From assembly GCA_900757265.1 (NCBI GenBank), contig CAAENW010000166.1:1-15143 (forward strand): DNA of 15,143 nucleotides, written 5' to 3'. This document shows, piece after piece, positions 6,633-14,299 of the stretch; position 1 is the stretch's first letter, and each line of letters starts with the position of its first letter. This DNA comes from an uncultured Collinsella sp. (GTDB taxonomy: Bacteria; Actinomycetota; Coriobacteriia; Coriobacteriales; Coriobacteriaceae). A program made the position numbers and the translations under genes. The notes beneath the pieces are model-generated. The model saw only the letters and a program-made list of their open reading frames with translations. It searched no databases and was not told the DNA's origin.

Positions 6633-8006
6633 CTACTCGTCGCCGTCGTGCGGGTCCGCAGGGCCCGCACCCGACGTCGCCGGCTTCTCTGCCGAGGACT
6701 CGGAATCCTTCTTATCGGTTTCGGCCGGAGCGATCACGCGAATGAGCGAGATGCGCTGGCCACGCATCGACTGCACTTTAAACTTGTACCCCGCGACCTC
6801 AAACACCTCTCCGATGTCGGGCACCGAGTCGCAAAGCTCCAAAATCCAGCCGGCGATGGTCTCATAATCATCGCTTTCCTCGAGCGGCCAACCAAGCTCA
6901 ATCGCGTCATCGCACGAAAAACGCCCATCGACGAGCCACTCACGGCGCGAGAGGCGCGTGAGGTACTTGTTGTCGGGGTCGAACTCGTCCTCAATCTCGC
7001 CGACGATCTCCTCGACGATGTCCTCGATGGTGATGATGCCGGCCGTGCCGCCGTACTCGTCCACGACGACCACGATCTGGTCGTGCGAGGTCTGCATCTC
7101 GGACAGCAGCGGCAGGATGTCCTTGGTATCGGGCACAAAGGTGGCGTCGCGCAAAAAGTCGGCGATGGGCTGGTCGCCCTTGCCGTCGAGCGCGGGCTGG
7201 ATCAGGTCCTTAATGTGCGCGATGCCCGCGACGTTGTCGGGATCCTCATGATAGACGGGGATGCGACTGAAGCCGGTCTGGCGCATGGTGGACAACACGT
7301 CGGCGACCGTCTCGTCGTCCTCGCACATGGTGGTGTCCACGCGCGGCACCATGACCTCGCGAGCCACGGTGTCGCCCAGGTCAAAGATCTCGTGGATCAT
7401 GCGCTTTTCCTCGTCGAGCAGGTCGTCCTGCTCCGAGACCATGTACTTGATCTCTTCCTCCGAGACGTTCTGGCGGTCGTCGGCGCTCTTGATGCGCAGG
7501 ATGCGGGCCAGGCCGTCGGAGCAGGCGCCGGTCAGCCACACGAGCGGGCGGGCGATCTTTTGGAACACGGAGAGCGGTCCCACAACCTGCTTGGATACGC
7601 CCTCGGCGTTAGCGAGGCCGATGCGCTTGGGCACGAGCTCGCCGATCACGATGGACACAAAGGCGACCGCGACGGTGATGATGACCGGCGCCAGGCCGCG
7701 CGCGATGGCTGAAAGCGGCGCGATGCCAAAGCTCATGAGCCACGTGGCGAGCGGGTCGGACAGGCTCGTCGAGGCGACGGCGGACGAGGCAAAGCCCACG
7801 AGCGTGATGGCGACCTGGATGGTGGCGAGCAGCTGGTCGGAATCGGCGGCGAGCTGGACGGCGCGCTCGGCGCGTTTATCGCCCTCCTCGGCATCGTGCT
7901 CCAACACGGCGCGCTTAGCCGTGGTGAGAGCCATCTCGGACATAGAGAAGTAGCCGTTGATGAGGGTCAAAACGAGGGTGGTGATAAGGGAGATGGTTAT
8001 GTCCAT
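6633..8006 (-). CDS. CNNM/CorC family membrane protein (DUF21, CBS pair, CorC/HlyC domain)
   Basis: 457 residues from the ATG at 8006 (MDITISLITTLVLTLINGYF), the usual N terminus of the family; a TTG 22 codons earlier is less likely. The DUF21 membrane domain (1-185) contains FSMSEMAL (20-27) and GELVPK (122-127) and about four helices. Two CBS domains follow (about 215-270 and 285-340, with the DEYGGTAGIITIEDIVEE motif at 316-333), and then a CorC_HlyC domain (355-425). Proteins of this family (bacterial CorC, MpfA and YhdP; animal CNNM) export Mg2+ or control its balance, with the CBS pair binding ATP and Mg2+. Older names call it haemolysin. It lies downstream of the haemolysin III gene and upstream of the CphA-N-like gene. 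The end is duplicated: GACGAGTAG occurs again 9 bases after the stop codon. Confidence 0.9.
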   Translation of the reverse strand: MDITISLITTLVLTLINGYFSMSEMALTTAKRAVLEHDAEEGDKRAERAVQLAADSDQLLATIQVAITLVGFASSAVASTSLSDPLATWLMSFGIAPLSAIARGLAPVIITVAVAFVSIVIGELVPKRIGLANAEGVSKQVVGPLSVFQKIARPLVWLTGACSDGLARILRIKSADDRQNVSEEEIKYMVSEQDDLLDEEKRMIHEIFDLGDTVAREVMVPRVDTTMCEDDETVADVLSTMRQTGFSRIPVYHEDPDNVAGIAHIKDLIQPALDGKGDQPIADFLRDATFVPDTKDILPLLSEMQTSHDQIVVVVDEYGGTAGIITIEDIVEEIVGEIEDEFDPDNKYLTRLSRREWLVDGRFSCDDAIELGWPLEESDDYETIAGWILELCDSVPDIGEVFEVAGYKFKVQSMRGQRISLIRVIAPAETDKKDSESSAEKPATSGAGPADPHDGDE

Positions 8007-8043
8007 CGGGAGTTTCTCGAACCTCCAAGATTCGGGACGTTGG

Positions 8044-8072
8044 GTAGTAAGCGTAGGTGACGGATAGGGCAA
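8044..8072 (-). promoter_or_regulatory. Possible promoter of the CNNM/CorC gene
   Basis: TTGCCC (8072-8067) and TACTAC (8049-8044) are 17 bases apart on the minus strand, each matching four of six consensus bases, about 40 bases before the ATG. GGAGG at 8025-8021 lies rather far (15 bases) from the ATG and can pair with CTCC just before the start. Confidence 0.3.
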
Positions 8073-8120
8073 TTGCGCCCGGCGGCCGCTTGGATAGGTC
8101 CGCGGGCACAGACGCGATCG

Positions 8121-8804
8121 CTAGATTACGAAGAGAATCACCGCCATGAACTGGAAGATGCTGCCGGCGAGCACCCACAAGTGGAAAACACTGTGCAGAT
8201 AGCGCACGTTTTTGGCGATGTAGAACGGCACGCCCACGGTGTAGCACACGCCGCCGACAGCGAGCAGGGCAAGCGCCACGGGGTTGAGCAGCGACACGAG
8301 CTCGGGCAACTTAAAGACGACGAGCCAGCCCATCAGCAGGTAGACTAGGCCGCTTACCCAGTGCGGTTGACGCTCGCGCATAAAGCACTCGAGGGCGATG
8401 CCGATAATGGCGATGGCCCATACGGCAAAGAACAGCGCAGGGCCGCCGTCGTTTGCGAGCGTGATGAGGCAAAACGGCGTATAGCTGCCGGCAATGAGCA
8501 GGTAGATGCAGCTGTGGTCGATGATGCGAAACACGCGCTTGGCGCGCGCGGGCTGAATCGCGTGGTAGAGCGTAGAGGCTAGGTATTCGAGGATAATGCT
8601 GACACCATAGACAATCGCCGCGGCCATGTGGGCCGGGCCTCCGCCGCGCAAGGCAGCGAATACGATCAGGAGCACCAGGCCCGCGATACCCAGCAGGCAG
8701 CCGACACCATGGGTGACGGAGTTCATGATCTCCTCGCCCACCGTGTAGTGTGGAACGGCCGCGGTCTTGGGTCGCGGCTTAGAACTGTCGCTCGAATCGG
8801 ACAT
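8121..8804 (-). CDS. Haemolysin III / PAQR family membrane protein
   Basis: 227 residues from the ATG at 8804, with GGAGG 11 bases upstream; a TTG at 8822 overlaps that site and is rejected. Seven hydrophobic helices fill the protein after a short polar N terminus. The family motifs are present: EEIMNSVTHG (24-33), STLYH (77-81), DHSCIYLLIAGSYTP (96-110) and HSVFHLW (204-210). His81, Asp96, His204 and His208 are likely metal ligands, by analogy with the zinc site of adiponectin-receptor relatives. Bacterial members (YqfA, Bacillus haemolysin III) affect membrane lipid homeostasis; haemolysis is mostly an inherited name. It heads the run haemolysin III - CNNM/CorC - CphA-N-like, and is divergent from the hydrolase gene. 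Confidence 0.9.
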   Translation of the reverse strand: MSDSSDSSKPRPKTAAVPHYTVGEEIMNSVTHGVGCLLGIAGLVLLIVFAALRGGGPAHMAAAIVYGVSIILEYLASTLYHAIQPARAKRVFRIIDHSCIYLLIAGSYTPFCLITLANDGGPALFFAVWAIAIIGIALECFMRERQPHWVSGLVYLLMGWLVVFKLPELVSLLNPVALALLAVGGVCYTVGVPFYIAKNVRYLHSVFHLWVLAGSIFQFMAVILFVI

Positions 8805-8840
8805 GCCGGTTACATCCTCCAACGTAAAGAGTTCTCAACA

Positions 8841-8875
8841 CTATATCAAAGCGTCTGGGTGCGTGCGAAATTTGC
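8841..8875 (-). promoter_or_regulatory. Weak candidate promoter of the haemolysin III gene
   Basis: TATAGT lies on the minus strand near 8846-8841, about 37 bases before the start codon, with a poor -35 (TTCGCA, 18 bases upstream). The motifs are suggestive only. Confidence 0.3.
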
Positions 8876-8911
8876 ACCATACGTGACCCTTTGTTTACCC
8901 ATTCTTTGCCT

Positions 8912-8970
8912 GTTGACGCATCAACGGTGAACGTCCATAATGCGCTTGCATTAAATGTTGATGTATTAAC
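8912..8970 (+). promoter_or_regulatory. Sigma-70-type promoter with two matching palindromic operator boxes
   Basis: TTGACG (8913-8918) and CATAAT (8936-8941) are exactly 17 bases apart, a good vegetative promoter for the hydrolase gene. Two related dyads flank it: GTTGACGCATCAAC (8912-8925), covering the -35, and GTTGATGTATTAAC (8957-8970), just downstream of the transcription start. Their starts are 45 bases apart. The shared pattern is GTTGAYGYATYAAC. Such paired boxes suggest a repressor; the regulator is not in the window. Confidence 0.65.
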
Positions 8971-8990
8971 ATCTTATAGGAGAATACCGC

Positions 8991-9956
8991 ATGGCTCAAA
9001 ACGCACATTCCCATCGAAAGCTCAAGATAGCCGGCATCGTTGCACTGGTGGTTGTCATTGCGCTGTTCGGATTTGCCGGCAACTTTCTGTTTGACTTCGC
9101 GCTGAATCCCCGCGCGCCATACACCATGAAGATGATGCAGGACGGCAAGGACGACAAAGAAGGTGAGCAGCCGGATGCCGAGGACACCGAGGCGCGGGCA
9201 TGGTTTAAAAAGAATCGCGAGAGCAGCAGCCTCACCGCAGATGACGGAACCGAGCTCTCCGCTTGGTATTTTGCCGCCTCGGAGAACACCCACGATTACG
9301 CCGTCTGCCTGCATGGATATACCGACGAGCCCATCGGTATGGCCCGATACGTCAAGCGATTCCACGACCGCGGCATGAACGTACTCGCACCCGCCGCCCG
9401 CGCCCACGAACGCTCCGGCGGCGACTATATCGGCATGGGCTGGCCCGAGCGGCTCGATGTCGTTGCATGGATTGGGCGGATCGTTCAGGCTGACCCCGAG
9501 GCGCGCATCCTGGTCTTTGGCGAGTCGATGGGTGCAGCAACCGCCATGAACGTCGCGGGGGAATCTCTGCCCGCAAACGTGAAATGCATTATCGAGGACT
9601 GCGGTTATACGAGTGTTTGGGACGAGTTTTCTCTGCAGCTCAAGGACGTGTTCGGCCTGCCCAGCTTTCCTTTGCTCGATGTAGCAAACTTGGTGTGCAA
9701 CGTGCGCGCGGGCTACGACTTTCATAAGGCGAGCAGTGTGGAGCAACTCAAACACGCGACGGTTCCCATGCTGTTTATCCACGGCGACCAGGATACCTTT
9801 GTGCCGTACAGTATGCTCGACCAAAACTACGAGGCGTGCGCCAGCAAGGTTAAACAGAAGCTCACTATCCACGGCGCCACCCACGCCAAGAGCGCGCAAG
9901 TTGACCCCGAGCTCTACTGGAATACGGTCGACGACTTCCTCGATAGGAATTTTTAG
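8991..9956 (+). CDS. Membrane-anchored alpha/beta hydrolase
   Basis: 321 residues; ATG preceded by AGGAG eight bases upstream. An N-terminal membrane anchor (about 11-33) is followed by an acidic linker (50-68) and an alpha/beta hydrolase domain. The oxyanion region is CLHGY (106-110), the nucleophile elbow GESMG (Ser179), the acid Asp268 in GDQDTF, and the histidine His298 in GATHAKS. The domain probably faces outward and cleaves an ester, amide or thioester. The order of motifs fits the Bem46/YkcC-like peptidase-fold group, but the substrate cannot be told. It is the only plus-strand gene, expressed from its own promoter with twin operator boxes and ended by a strong hairpin terminator shared with the convergent DUF362 gene. 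Confidence 0.9.
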   Translation: MAQNAHSHRKLKIAGIVALVVVIALFGFAGNFLFDFALNPRAPYTMKMMQDGKDDKEGEQPDAEDTEARAWFKKNRESSSLTADDGTELSAWYFAASENTHDYAVCLHGYTDEPIGMARYVKRFHDRGMNVLAPAARAHERSGGDYIGMGWPERLDVVAWIGRIVQADPEARILVFGESMGAATAMNVAGESLPANVKCIIEDCGYTSVWDEFSLQLKDVFGLPSFPLLDVANLVCNVRAGYDFHKASSVEQLKHATVPMLFIHGDQDTFVPYSMLDQNYEACASKVKQKLTIHGATHAKSAQVDPELYWNTVDDFLDRNF

Positions 9957-9997
9957 GGAAAAAGCGGCGTCTGGGGATTTATCTAACCCCCTATTTT

Positions 9998-10121
9998 CGG
10001 AAGTATGCGGCAAATCCTGGAACTGCCGACCAGACCGCAGTTTTACCAACAATTTATCAGGGGTTTTGTTGCCAAAAAATGTCGTGTGCTCGGCGGTCTT
10101 GAAATTTGCCGCATACTTCCG
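9998..10121. repeat. 124-bp element with perfect 18-bp inverted ends (MITE-like or structured RNA)
   Basis: CGGAAGTATGCGGCAAAT (9998-10015) is the exact inverse complement of ATTTGCCGCATACTTCCG (10104-10121). Inside are two further small dyads: AACTGC with GCAGTT, and CAACAA with TTGTTG. Transcribed, it would form one long branched hairpin. It codes for nothing convincing and fills the gap between two convergent genes. Its ends do not resemble the GGGGAC repeats. Confidence 0.75.
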
Positions 10122-10122
10122 G

Positions 10123-10160
10123 AAAGCCGCCCGCAAGCGCTGTGCTCACGGGCGGCTTTT
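10123..10160. terminator. Bidirectional intrinsic terminator between convergent genes
   Basis: AAAGCCGCCCG (10123-10133) and CGGGCGGCTTTT (10149-10160) form a perfect 11-bp GC-rich stem with a T run after it on the plus strand and an A run before it that gives a short T run on the minus strand. It serves the hydrolase gene and probably also the DUF362 gene. Confidence 0.85.
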
Positions 10161-10207
10161 GCTAACGCTGCGCTACAAAAGCGCTTGATTTGTCCAATAG
10201 CTAGATG

Positions 10208-11413
10208 CTACTTGACCTCAATGAGCTCGTACTTGCTCGTGCCCAGGCCGATCTTCTCGGCATGCGCGATGCACGCGCGCCAGTCGGTGTCGGGATGCGT
10301 GATGCAGAAGGGATCCTTGGCCTGCTCGCCCTCCAAATGCTCGTGGTTATGCTCCATCTTGGCCGCGCTGTCGGTAAGCTCGGTGTTAGGCAGCGGCTCG
10401 GATGCCATGACGGCATCGGCGCAGGCCTGGTCGATGGCGACCGGGTCGAAGCTCGCGAACATGCCGATGTCGTTGACGATGGGCGTGTCATTCTCGGGAT
10501 GGCAGTCGCAGTTGGGGCTGATGTCCATGGCGAGCGAGATATGGAAGCTGGGGCGATCCTGGACAACGGCCTTCGTATACTCGGCGATCTTGTAGTTGAG
10601 TACGTCGGCCGCGGCGTCATAGTCGGGCTTGATGCAGTCCTGGTTGCACGCCGCAATGCAGCGTCCGCAGCCCACGCAGCGATCGTGGTCGATGGTAGCC
10701 ACGTGAACCGTGCGGGTGCTGCCGTTGGCAAGCTCGCGCTCACGCGTACCGTCAAACGTGATGGCGCTGTGCGCGCAAATCTTCTCGCAGGCACGGCAAC
10801 CTACGCAGTTGGTAGTATCGACGCTCGGCTTGCCGGCGGCATGCTGCTCCATCTTGCCGGCACGGCTGCCGCCTCCCATGCCCAGGTTCTTCATGGCGCC
10901 GCCAAAGCCGGCCTGCTCATGGCCCTTAAAGTGGGTGAGGCTGATCACGATGTCGGCGTCCATGAGCGCCTGGCCGATCTTGGCCTCGTGCACGTATTCG
11001 CCGCCCTCGACCGGGACGAGTGCCTCGTCGGTACCCTTGAGGCCGTCGGCGATGATGATCTGGCAGCCTGTGGCGTACGGGGTAAAGCCGTTCTGGTAGG
11101 CGGTGTCGATGTGCTCGAGCGCGTTTTTGCGGCTACCGACATAGAGCGTATTGCAGTCAGTGAGGAAGGGCTTGCCGCCCAGCTCCTTCACCACGTCCGC
11201 GACGGCGCGGGCGTAGTTGGGGCGCAAAAAGCTCAGGTTGCCCAGCTCGCCAAAGTGAATCTTGATGGCGACAAACTTGTTCTCAAAGTCGATCTGCTCG
11301 ATACCGGCGCGGCGAATGAGGCGCTTGAGCTTGTCGAGCTGGCTCTCGCGAGCATGCGTGCGCAGGTTGGTGAAGTACACCTTAGCGGGTGCTGCGGGTG
11401 CAGTTGCGGTCAT
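10208..11413 (-). CDS. DUF362 domain protein with two 4Fe-4S clusters
   Basis: 401 residues; ATG preceded by AGGGG eight bases upstream. A DUF362 domain (about 10-195 and 285-335) is interrupted by a bacterial-ferredoxin pair: CVGCRACEKIC (Cys203, 206, 209, 213) and CVGCGRCIAAC (Cys246, 249, 252, 256). Further features are the Gly-rich loop MKNLGMGGGSRAGK (174-187), and the late NCDCH (301-305) and FDPVAIDQAC (322-331), typical of the family. DUF362-ferredoxin proteins are common in anaerobes and presumably move electrons or process a cofactor; no reaction is established. Cytoplasmic, with no signal. Monocistronic, between a MerR-type promoter and a strong terminator. A C-terminal His/Cys-containing stretch (about 345-385) may add a metal site. 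Confidence 0.88.
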   Translation of the reverse strand: MTATAPAAPAKVYFTNLRTHARESQLDKLKRLIRRAGIEQIDFENKFVAIKIHFGELGNLSFLRPNYARAVADVVKELGGKPFLTDCNTLYVGSRKNALEHIDTAYQNGFTPYATGCQIIIADGLKGTDEALVPVEGGEYVHEAKIGQALMDADIVISLTHFKGHEQAGFGGAMKNLGMGGGSRAGKMEQHAAGKPSVDTTNCVGCRACEKICAHSAITFDGTRERELANGSTRTVHVATIDHDRCVGCGRCIAACNQDCIKPDYDAAADVLNYKIAEYTKAVVQDRPSFHISLAMDISPNCDCHPENDTPIVNDIGMFASFDPVAIDQACADAVMASEPLPNTELTDSAAKMEHNHEHLEGEQAKDPFCITHPDTDWRACIAHAEKIGLGTSKYELIEVK

Positions 11414-11456
11414 AGATATATCCCCTCGGTCTATATGGCGTTACAGACATAAGAGG

Positions 11457-11487
11457 ATGGTACCCGCTGAAGTAGGGTCAAAGTCAA
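11457..11487 (-). promoter_or_regulatory. MerR-type promoter (19-bp spacer) of the DUF362 gene
   Basis: TTGACT (11487-11482) and TACCAT (11462-11457) are separated by 19 bases instead of 17, with the dyad ACCC-(9)-GGGT centred between them. Overlong spacers with a central dyad are the hallmark of promoters activated by MerR-family regulators. The regulator itself is not in the window. Confidence 0.5.
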
Positions 11488-11501
11488 GCGCGGCGCCTGG
11501 C

Positions 11502-11627
11502 CACTCATTGGGGACAGACTTAAATGAGTGCCGCCAGGGACAGCCCTTGTCAGCCCGGCCGGCGAGCGGGCAGATCGGCAAAGACTGTCCCCGATGACTA
11601 GTCATTTAAGAACGTCCCCAATGACTA
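11502..11627. repeat. Composite palindromic repeat (GGGGAC family), copy 2
   Basis: The left unit 11506-11527 (CATTGGGGACAGACTTAAAT, then GA) and the right unit 11602-11623 are inverted copies matching at 19 of 22 positions. A third, inverted half unit (AAGACTGTCCCCGATGACTAG, 11581-11600) lies inside the right unit. The left unit is itself flanked by CACTCATT / AATGAGTG. The right edge TAGTCATTGGGG (minus strand) supplies the stop codon of the ABC permease. This resembles REP/BIME or a small non-autonomous element; no transposase is nearby. Confidence 0.8.
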
Positions 11628-14291
11628 CTCCTGCACCTTGAGGGCTTCGGCCAGGCTGACGCGCTTGATAGAGCGCGTGTGCAGCAGCGCCACGACCAGG
11701 TAGGTCGCAAAGCCGATGCCGATGCATGCAGCCATGGACCAAGCGGGCACGTAGATCTCGATATTGCCGTTGTAGGCGAGCAGCATCGAGCGGAAGATGG
11801 CCGTGAGCGAGCCAATAATGACCGGCAGGCTCAGCACGAGCGACGCCGCCACGCACAGCGTGATCGAGCGGATGTACAGATGCGAGATCTCGCTATCGCG
11901 ATAGCCAAAGACTTTCATGTAGCTGATCGAACGGGCGCTGTGGTCGATCACCGCCTTGGTCAGCAGGTACATAAACAGCAGGAAGATAAACACCGCGAGC
12001 CCGACCATCATGCCGATCATTTTGCTCATCATGCCGATGAACTGGTCACCCACGGCGCGCATGTCGTCGGGCGTGGTGTCACCGGCAAAGTAACGAGCAT
12101 CGAGGTCGAGCTTCTCGTCGCTCACATAGCCGTTAAAGTAGGCGGCGTCGTTGCCGAACAGCTCGTTAAAGTCATCGATGCTCATATAGATATTCATGTC
12201 CGACTTTGAACCCCAGATGCAGTCCTTACCCGCGTACTCAAGAGAATAATCCCGAGCCTCGTACTTGTCGCGAAGCTCGACCTTCTGGCCCTCGCTCCAG
12301 CCAAACTTATCGAGCAGACCGCCGCCAAAGACGACGCGCCCGTCGCCGACGTTGAGGTCTTTCCAATAGCGCGAATGAGATGAAATGCCGTAGACAGAGA
12401 TGGCCTCTGTACCGTTTCCCTCGCCGCGGTCGTATTGCAGCTGGTAAACGGCATATTTCTCGGCCTGCGCGATTGCGCCCGCGCCGTTGTCGGTCGTGTT
12501 GATCGGGTGAATGTCGTCGTTGTCGGTGTCGATCTTAGAGGCCTTGTCGATCAGGTCGATGGCCTCATCGCGGTCGCAGCCGAGGGCATCGGCAAGGTCA
12601 TCGAGGCGCGCATAAAGCGCATCTTTCTTGTCCTGGACCTTGGCGAGCGCGTCCTGCGCCGCGGCCAGGCTCTCGGCAGACGGAGATGCGGTCGCGGCAT
12701 CGGCTGCCGTCTGCGCCGCATCGGCCGCGTCGGCAAGCTCGTCATCGGCATCCTGGGCGGCGGAGAGCAGCGCGCCGTCAATCGACTGCAAGCGCTCGAG
12801 CGCCGCCCACTGCCCGCGCTCCTCGGCAGTACCCTCAAGCTCTAGCGGAGCCTTGAGCGTGTACTGGTGCTCGGCGACCAGGCTTGTCTCCAGGTTGTCC
12901 GCATAGTGCGTCATCGTGGGCAGGATCGCCAGGCCAAAGAGCAGCAGCAGCGAGGCAAACGCAATGCCCACGAAGAGCGTGGCGAAGTTGCCCAGGTTGC
13001 GCAGGAAGATGCGCAGGCGAAAGCGCGAGACAAAGCCCATGCGCTCCGGCAGCTGCAGGCCGCGCTTGGTGCCCGATTTGCCGCTCGCCTCGTGACGAAG
13101 GAACTGCAACGGCGTCTTGCCCATCTTGCGAAGCAGGCCCACCAGCGTGATGAGGATGAGCGCGGCAGCGGGAACCACGGCGCACTTCACAAAAATCTCC
13201 CAGCTCCAGTACACCTGGAAGGGAGGCAGGCTGTACGAACCGTAATAGAGGCCGCGCATGGGCTCGGTAAAGAACGCGACGCCGAGCGCGGTGCCCAAAA
13301 GCGCCGCGACCACGCCCACGATGGCGGGAAGTGCCAGGTAGTGCAGCACGATCTCGCGGCGGCGATAGCCGCTGGCGAGCAGCGTGCCAATGATGGCGCT
13401 CTCCTCCTCGATGGTGGCGTCGGTAAGGACCACAAAGACGAACGCCATGATCACGATGATAATGTTGAGCAGCGTCATCCACATCATGGAGTCGCCGTCG
13501 ACGTCGTCGCGCGCGTAGCCAATACCCTGGTTGGAATCGGCGTCGATCAGATCGTCCACGCGCGCATCGGCATCGGTCAGCGCCTCGACCATATCCTGCT
13601 CCGCATCGATGCGATCCGCGGTGGGGAGGTCGCGATCGGTAAAAGCAAAGGAGTAGGTGTAGGCAGGTGCACCACCGGCATCCTCGAGCGCGGCAAAGCC
13701 GGCGTCGGTGACCTCGGCCACACCATAGGTGATGGTGTTCACCGTAAAGTCCGAATTGTTGAGGAACAGCGCCTGGCTATCGGGCTGGGTCATGATGCCG
13801 CAGATGGTGTAGGTGCGGCCCTCAAGCTCAACCTTATCGCCCACGACAAGGTCGTTGTTGGTGGCAAAAACTCGGTCGATAGCCACCTCATCGTCCGTCT
13901 TGGGCTGCTTGCCTTCGCAGTAGGACGCGATATCGACCTTGGTGCGGTGCGCATAGGTGCGCAACGTGCGCTTGGTGCCGTCGTCGCCGGCGGTCTTTTT
14001 GATGATGGCGTCGATGGAGAAATTCTTGTAGAGCGTGACGCCGCCGACGTCGTCGGCTGCATCCTCGGCTGCCTTGAGCTGGTCGTCGGTAGCCTCGAAG
14101 GAGGTGGTCACGCGGCCGTCCTCAATCGTGTACGCATCGCGCATGTCGTCGATAAGGCAACCGATGGAATGCGCCGCGAGCAAAAAGCCCGAGGTGAGAG
14201 CGATGCTCCCGCACATAAGCAAAAAGATGCCCAGGTACTTGCCGATATTGCGGCGCAGCTCGCGCGGGAGTCGCTTTGCGAGAGGTGTCAT
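11625..14291 (-). CDS. FtsX-type ABC transporter permease with coiled-coil insert
   Basis: 888 residues from the ATG at 14291, 8 bases after the ATPase stop; an in-frame TTG at 14306 overlaps the ATPase gene. An N-terminal helix (about 16-42) is followed by a large external domain (to about 265). Then comes a first FtsX core with helices near 275-300, 315-345 and 370-390 and the family motif IGTLLASGYRRREIVLHYLA. A helix near 435-457 precedes a second external domain with an Ala/Asp-rich coiled coil (about 495-585). The C-terminal FtsX core has three or four helices and the motif SISYMKVFGYRDSEISHLYI. With MacB-type ATPases such permeases do mechanotransmission across the membrane: peptide or drug export, or control of wall hydrolases. 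The single polypeptide carries both FtsX halves. The stop codon lies in a dispersed repeat. Confidence 0.88.
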   Translation of the reverse strand: MTPLAKRLPRELRRNIGKYLGIFLLMCGSIALTSGFLLAAHSIGCLIDDMRDAYTIEDGRVTTSFEATDDQLKAAEDAADDVGGVTLYKNFSIDAIIKKTAGDDGTKRTLRTYAHRTKVDIASYCEGKQPKTDDEVAIDRVFATNNDLVVGDKVELEGRTYTICGIMTQPDSQALFLNNSDFTVNTITYGVAEVTDAGFAALEDAGGAPAYTYSFAFTDRDLPTADRIDAEQDMVEALTDADARVDDLIDADSNQGIGYARDDVDGDSMMWMTLLNIIIVIMAFVFVVLTDATIEEESAIIGTLLASGYRRREIVLHYLALPAIVGVVAALLGTALGVAFFTEPMRGLYYGSYSLPPFQVYWSWEIFVKCAVVPAAALILITLVGLLRKMGKTPLQFLRHEASGKSGTKRGLQLPERMGFVSRFRLRIFLRNLGNFATLFVGIAFASLLLLFGLAILPTMTHYADNLETSLVAEHQYTLKAPLELEGTAEERGQWAALERLQSIDGALLSAAQDADDELADAADAAQTAADAATASPSAESLAAAQDALAKVQDKKDALYARLDDLADALGCDRDEAIDLIDKASKIDTDNDDIHPINTTDNGAGAIAQAEKYAVYQLQYDRGEGNGTEAISVYGISSHSRYWKDLNVGDGRVVFGGGLLDKFGWSEGQKVELRDKYEARDYSLEYAGKDCIWGSKSDMNIYMSIDDFNELFGNDAAYFNGYVSDEKLDLDARYFAGDTTPDDMRAVGDQFIGMMSKMIGMMVGLAVFIFLLFMYLLTKAVIDHSARSISYMKVFGYRDSEISHLYIRSITLCVAASLVLSLPVIIGSLTAIFRSMLLAYNGNIEIYVPAWSMAACIGIGFATYLVVALLHTRSIKRVSLAEALKVQE

Positions 14292-14299
14292 GGCATCGC

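Noticed and set aside
6613..6641. Tandem GACGAGTAG copies at the end of the CNNM/CorC gene as a recoding or readthrough signal
   Set aside because: Readthrough would add only GKDE before a second stop. It looks like a small local duplication.
5487..7712. Very long open frame on the plus strand (741 codons)
   Set aside because: It is antisense to the YtxH-like, CphA-N-like and CNNM/CorC genes. Its translation is Arg/His/Val-rich without domain motifs, a GC-rich shadow.
8895..10136. 413-codon minus-strand frame
   Set aside because: Opposes the alpha/beta hydrolase, which has an intact catalytic triad, a promoter and a ribosome site. The antisense product has no recognisable domain and crosses the inverted-repeat element and promoter.
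10205..11452. 415-codon plus-strand frame
   Set aside because: Antisense to the DUF362 ferredoxin gene, whose two cluster motifs prove the minus-strand reading.
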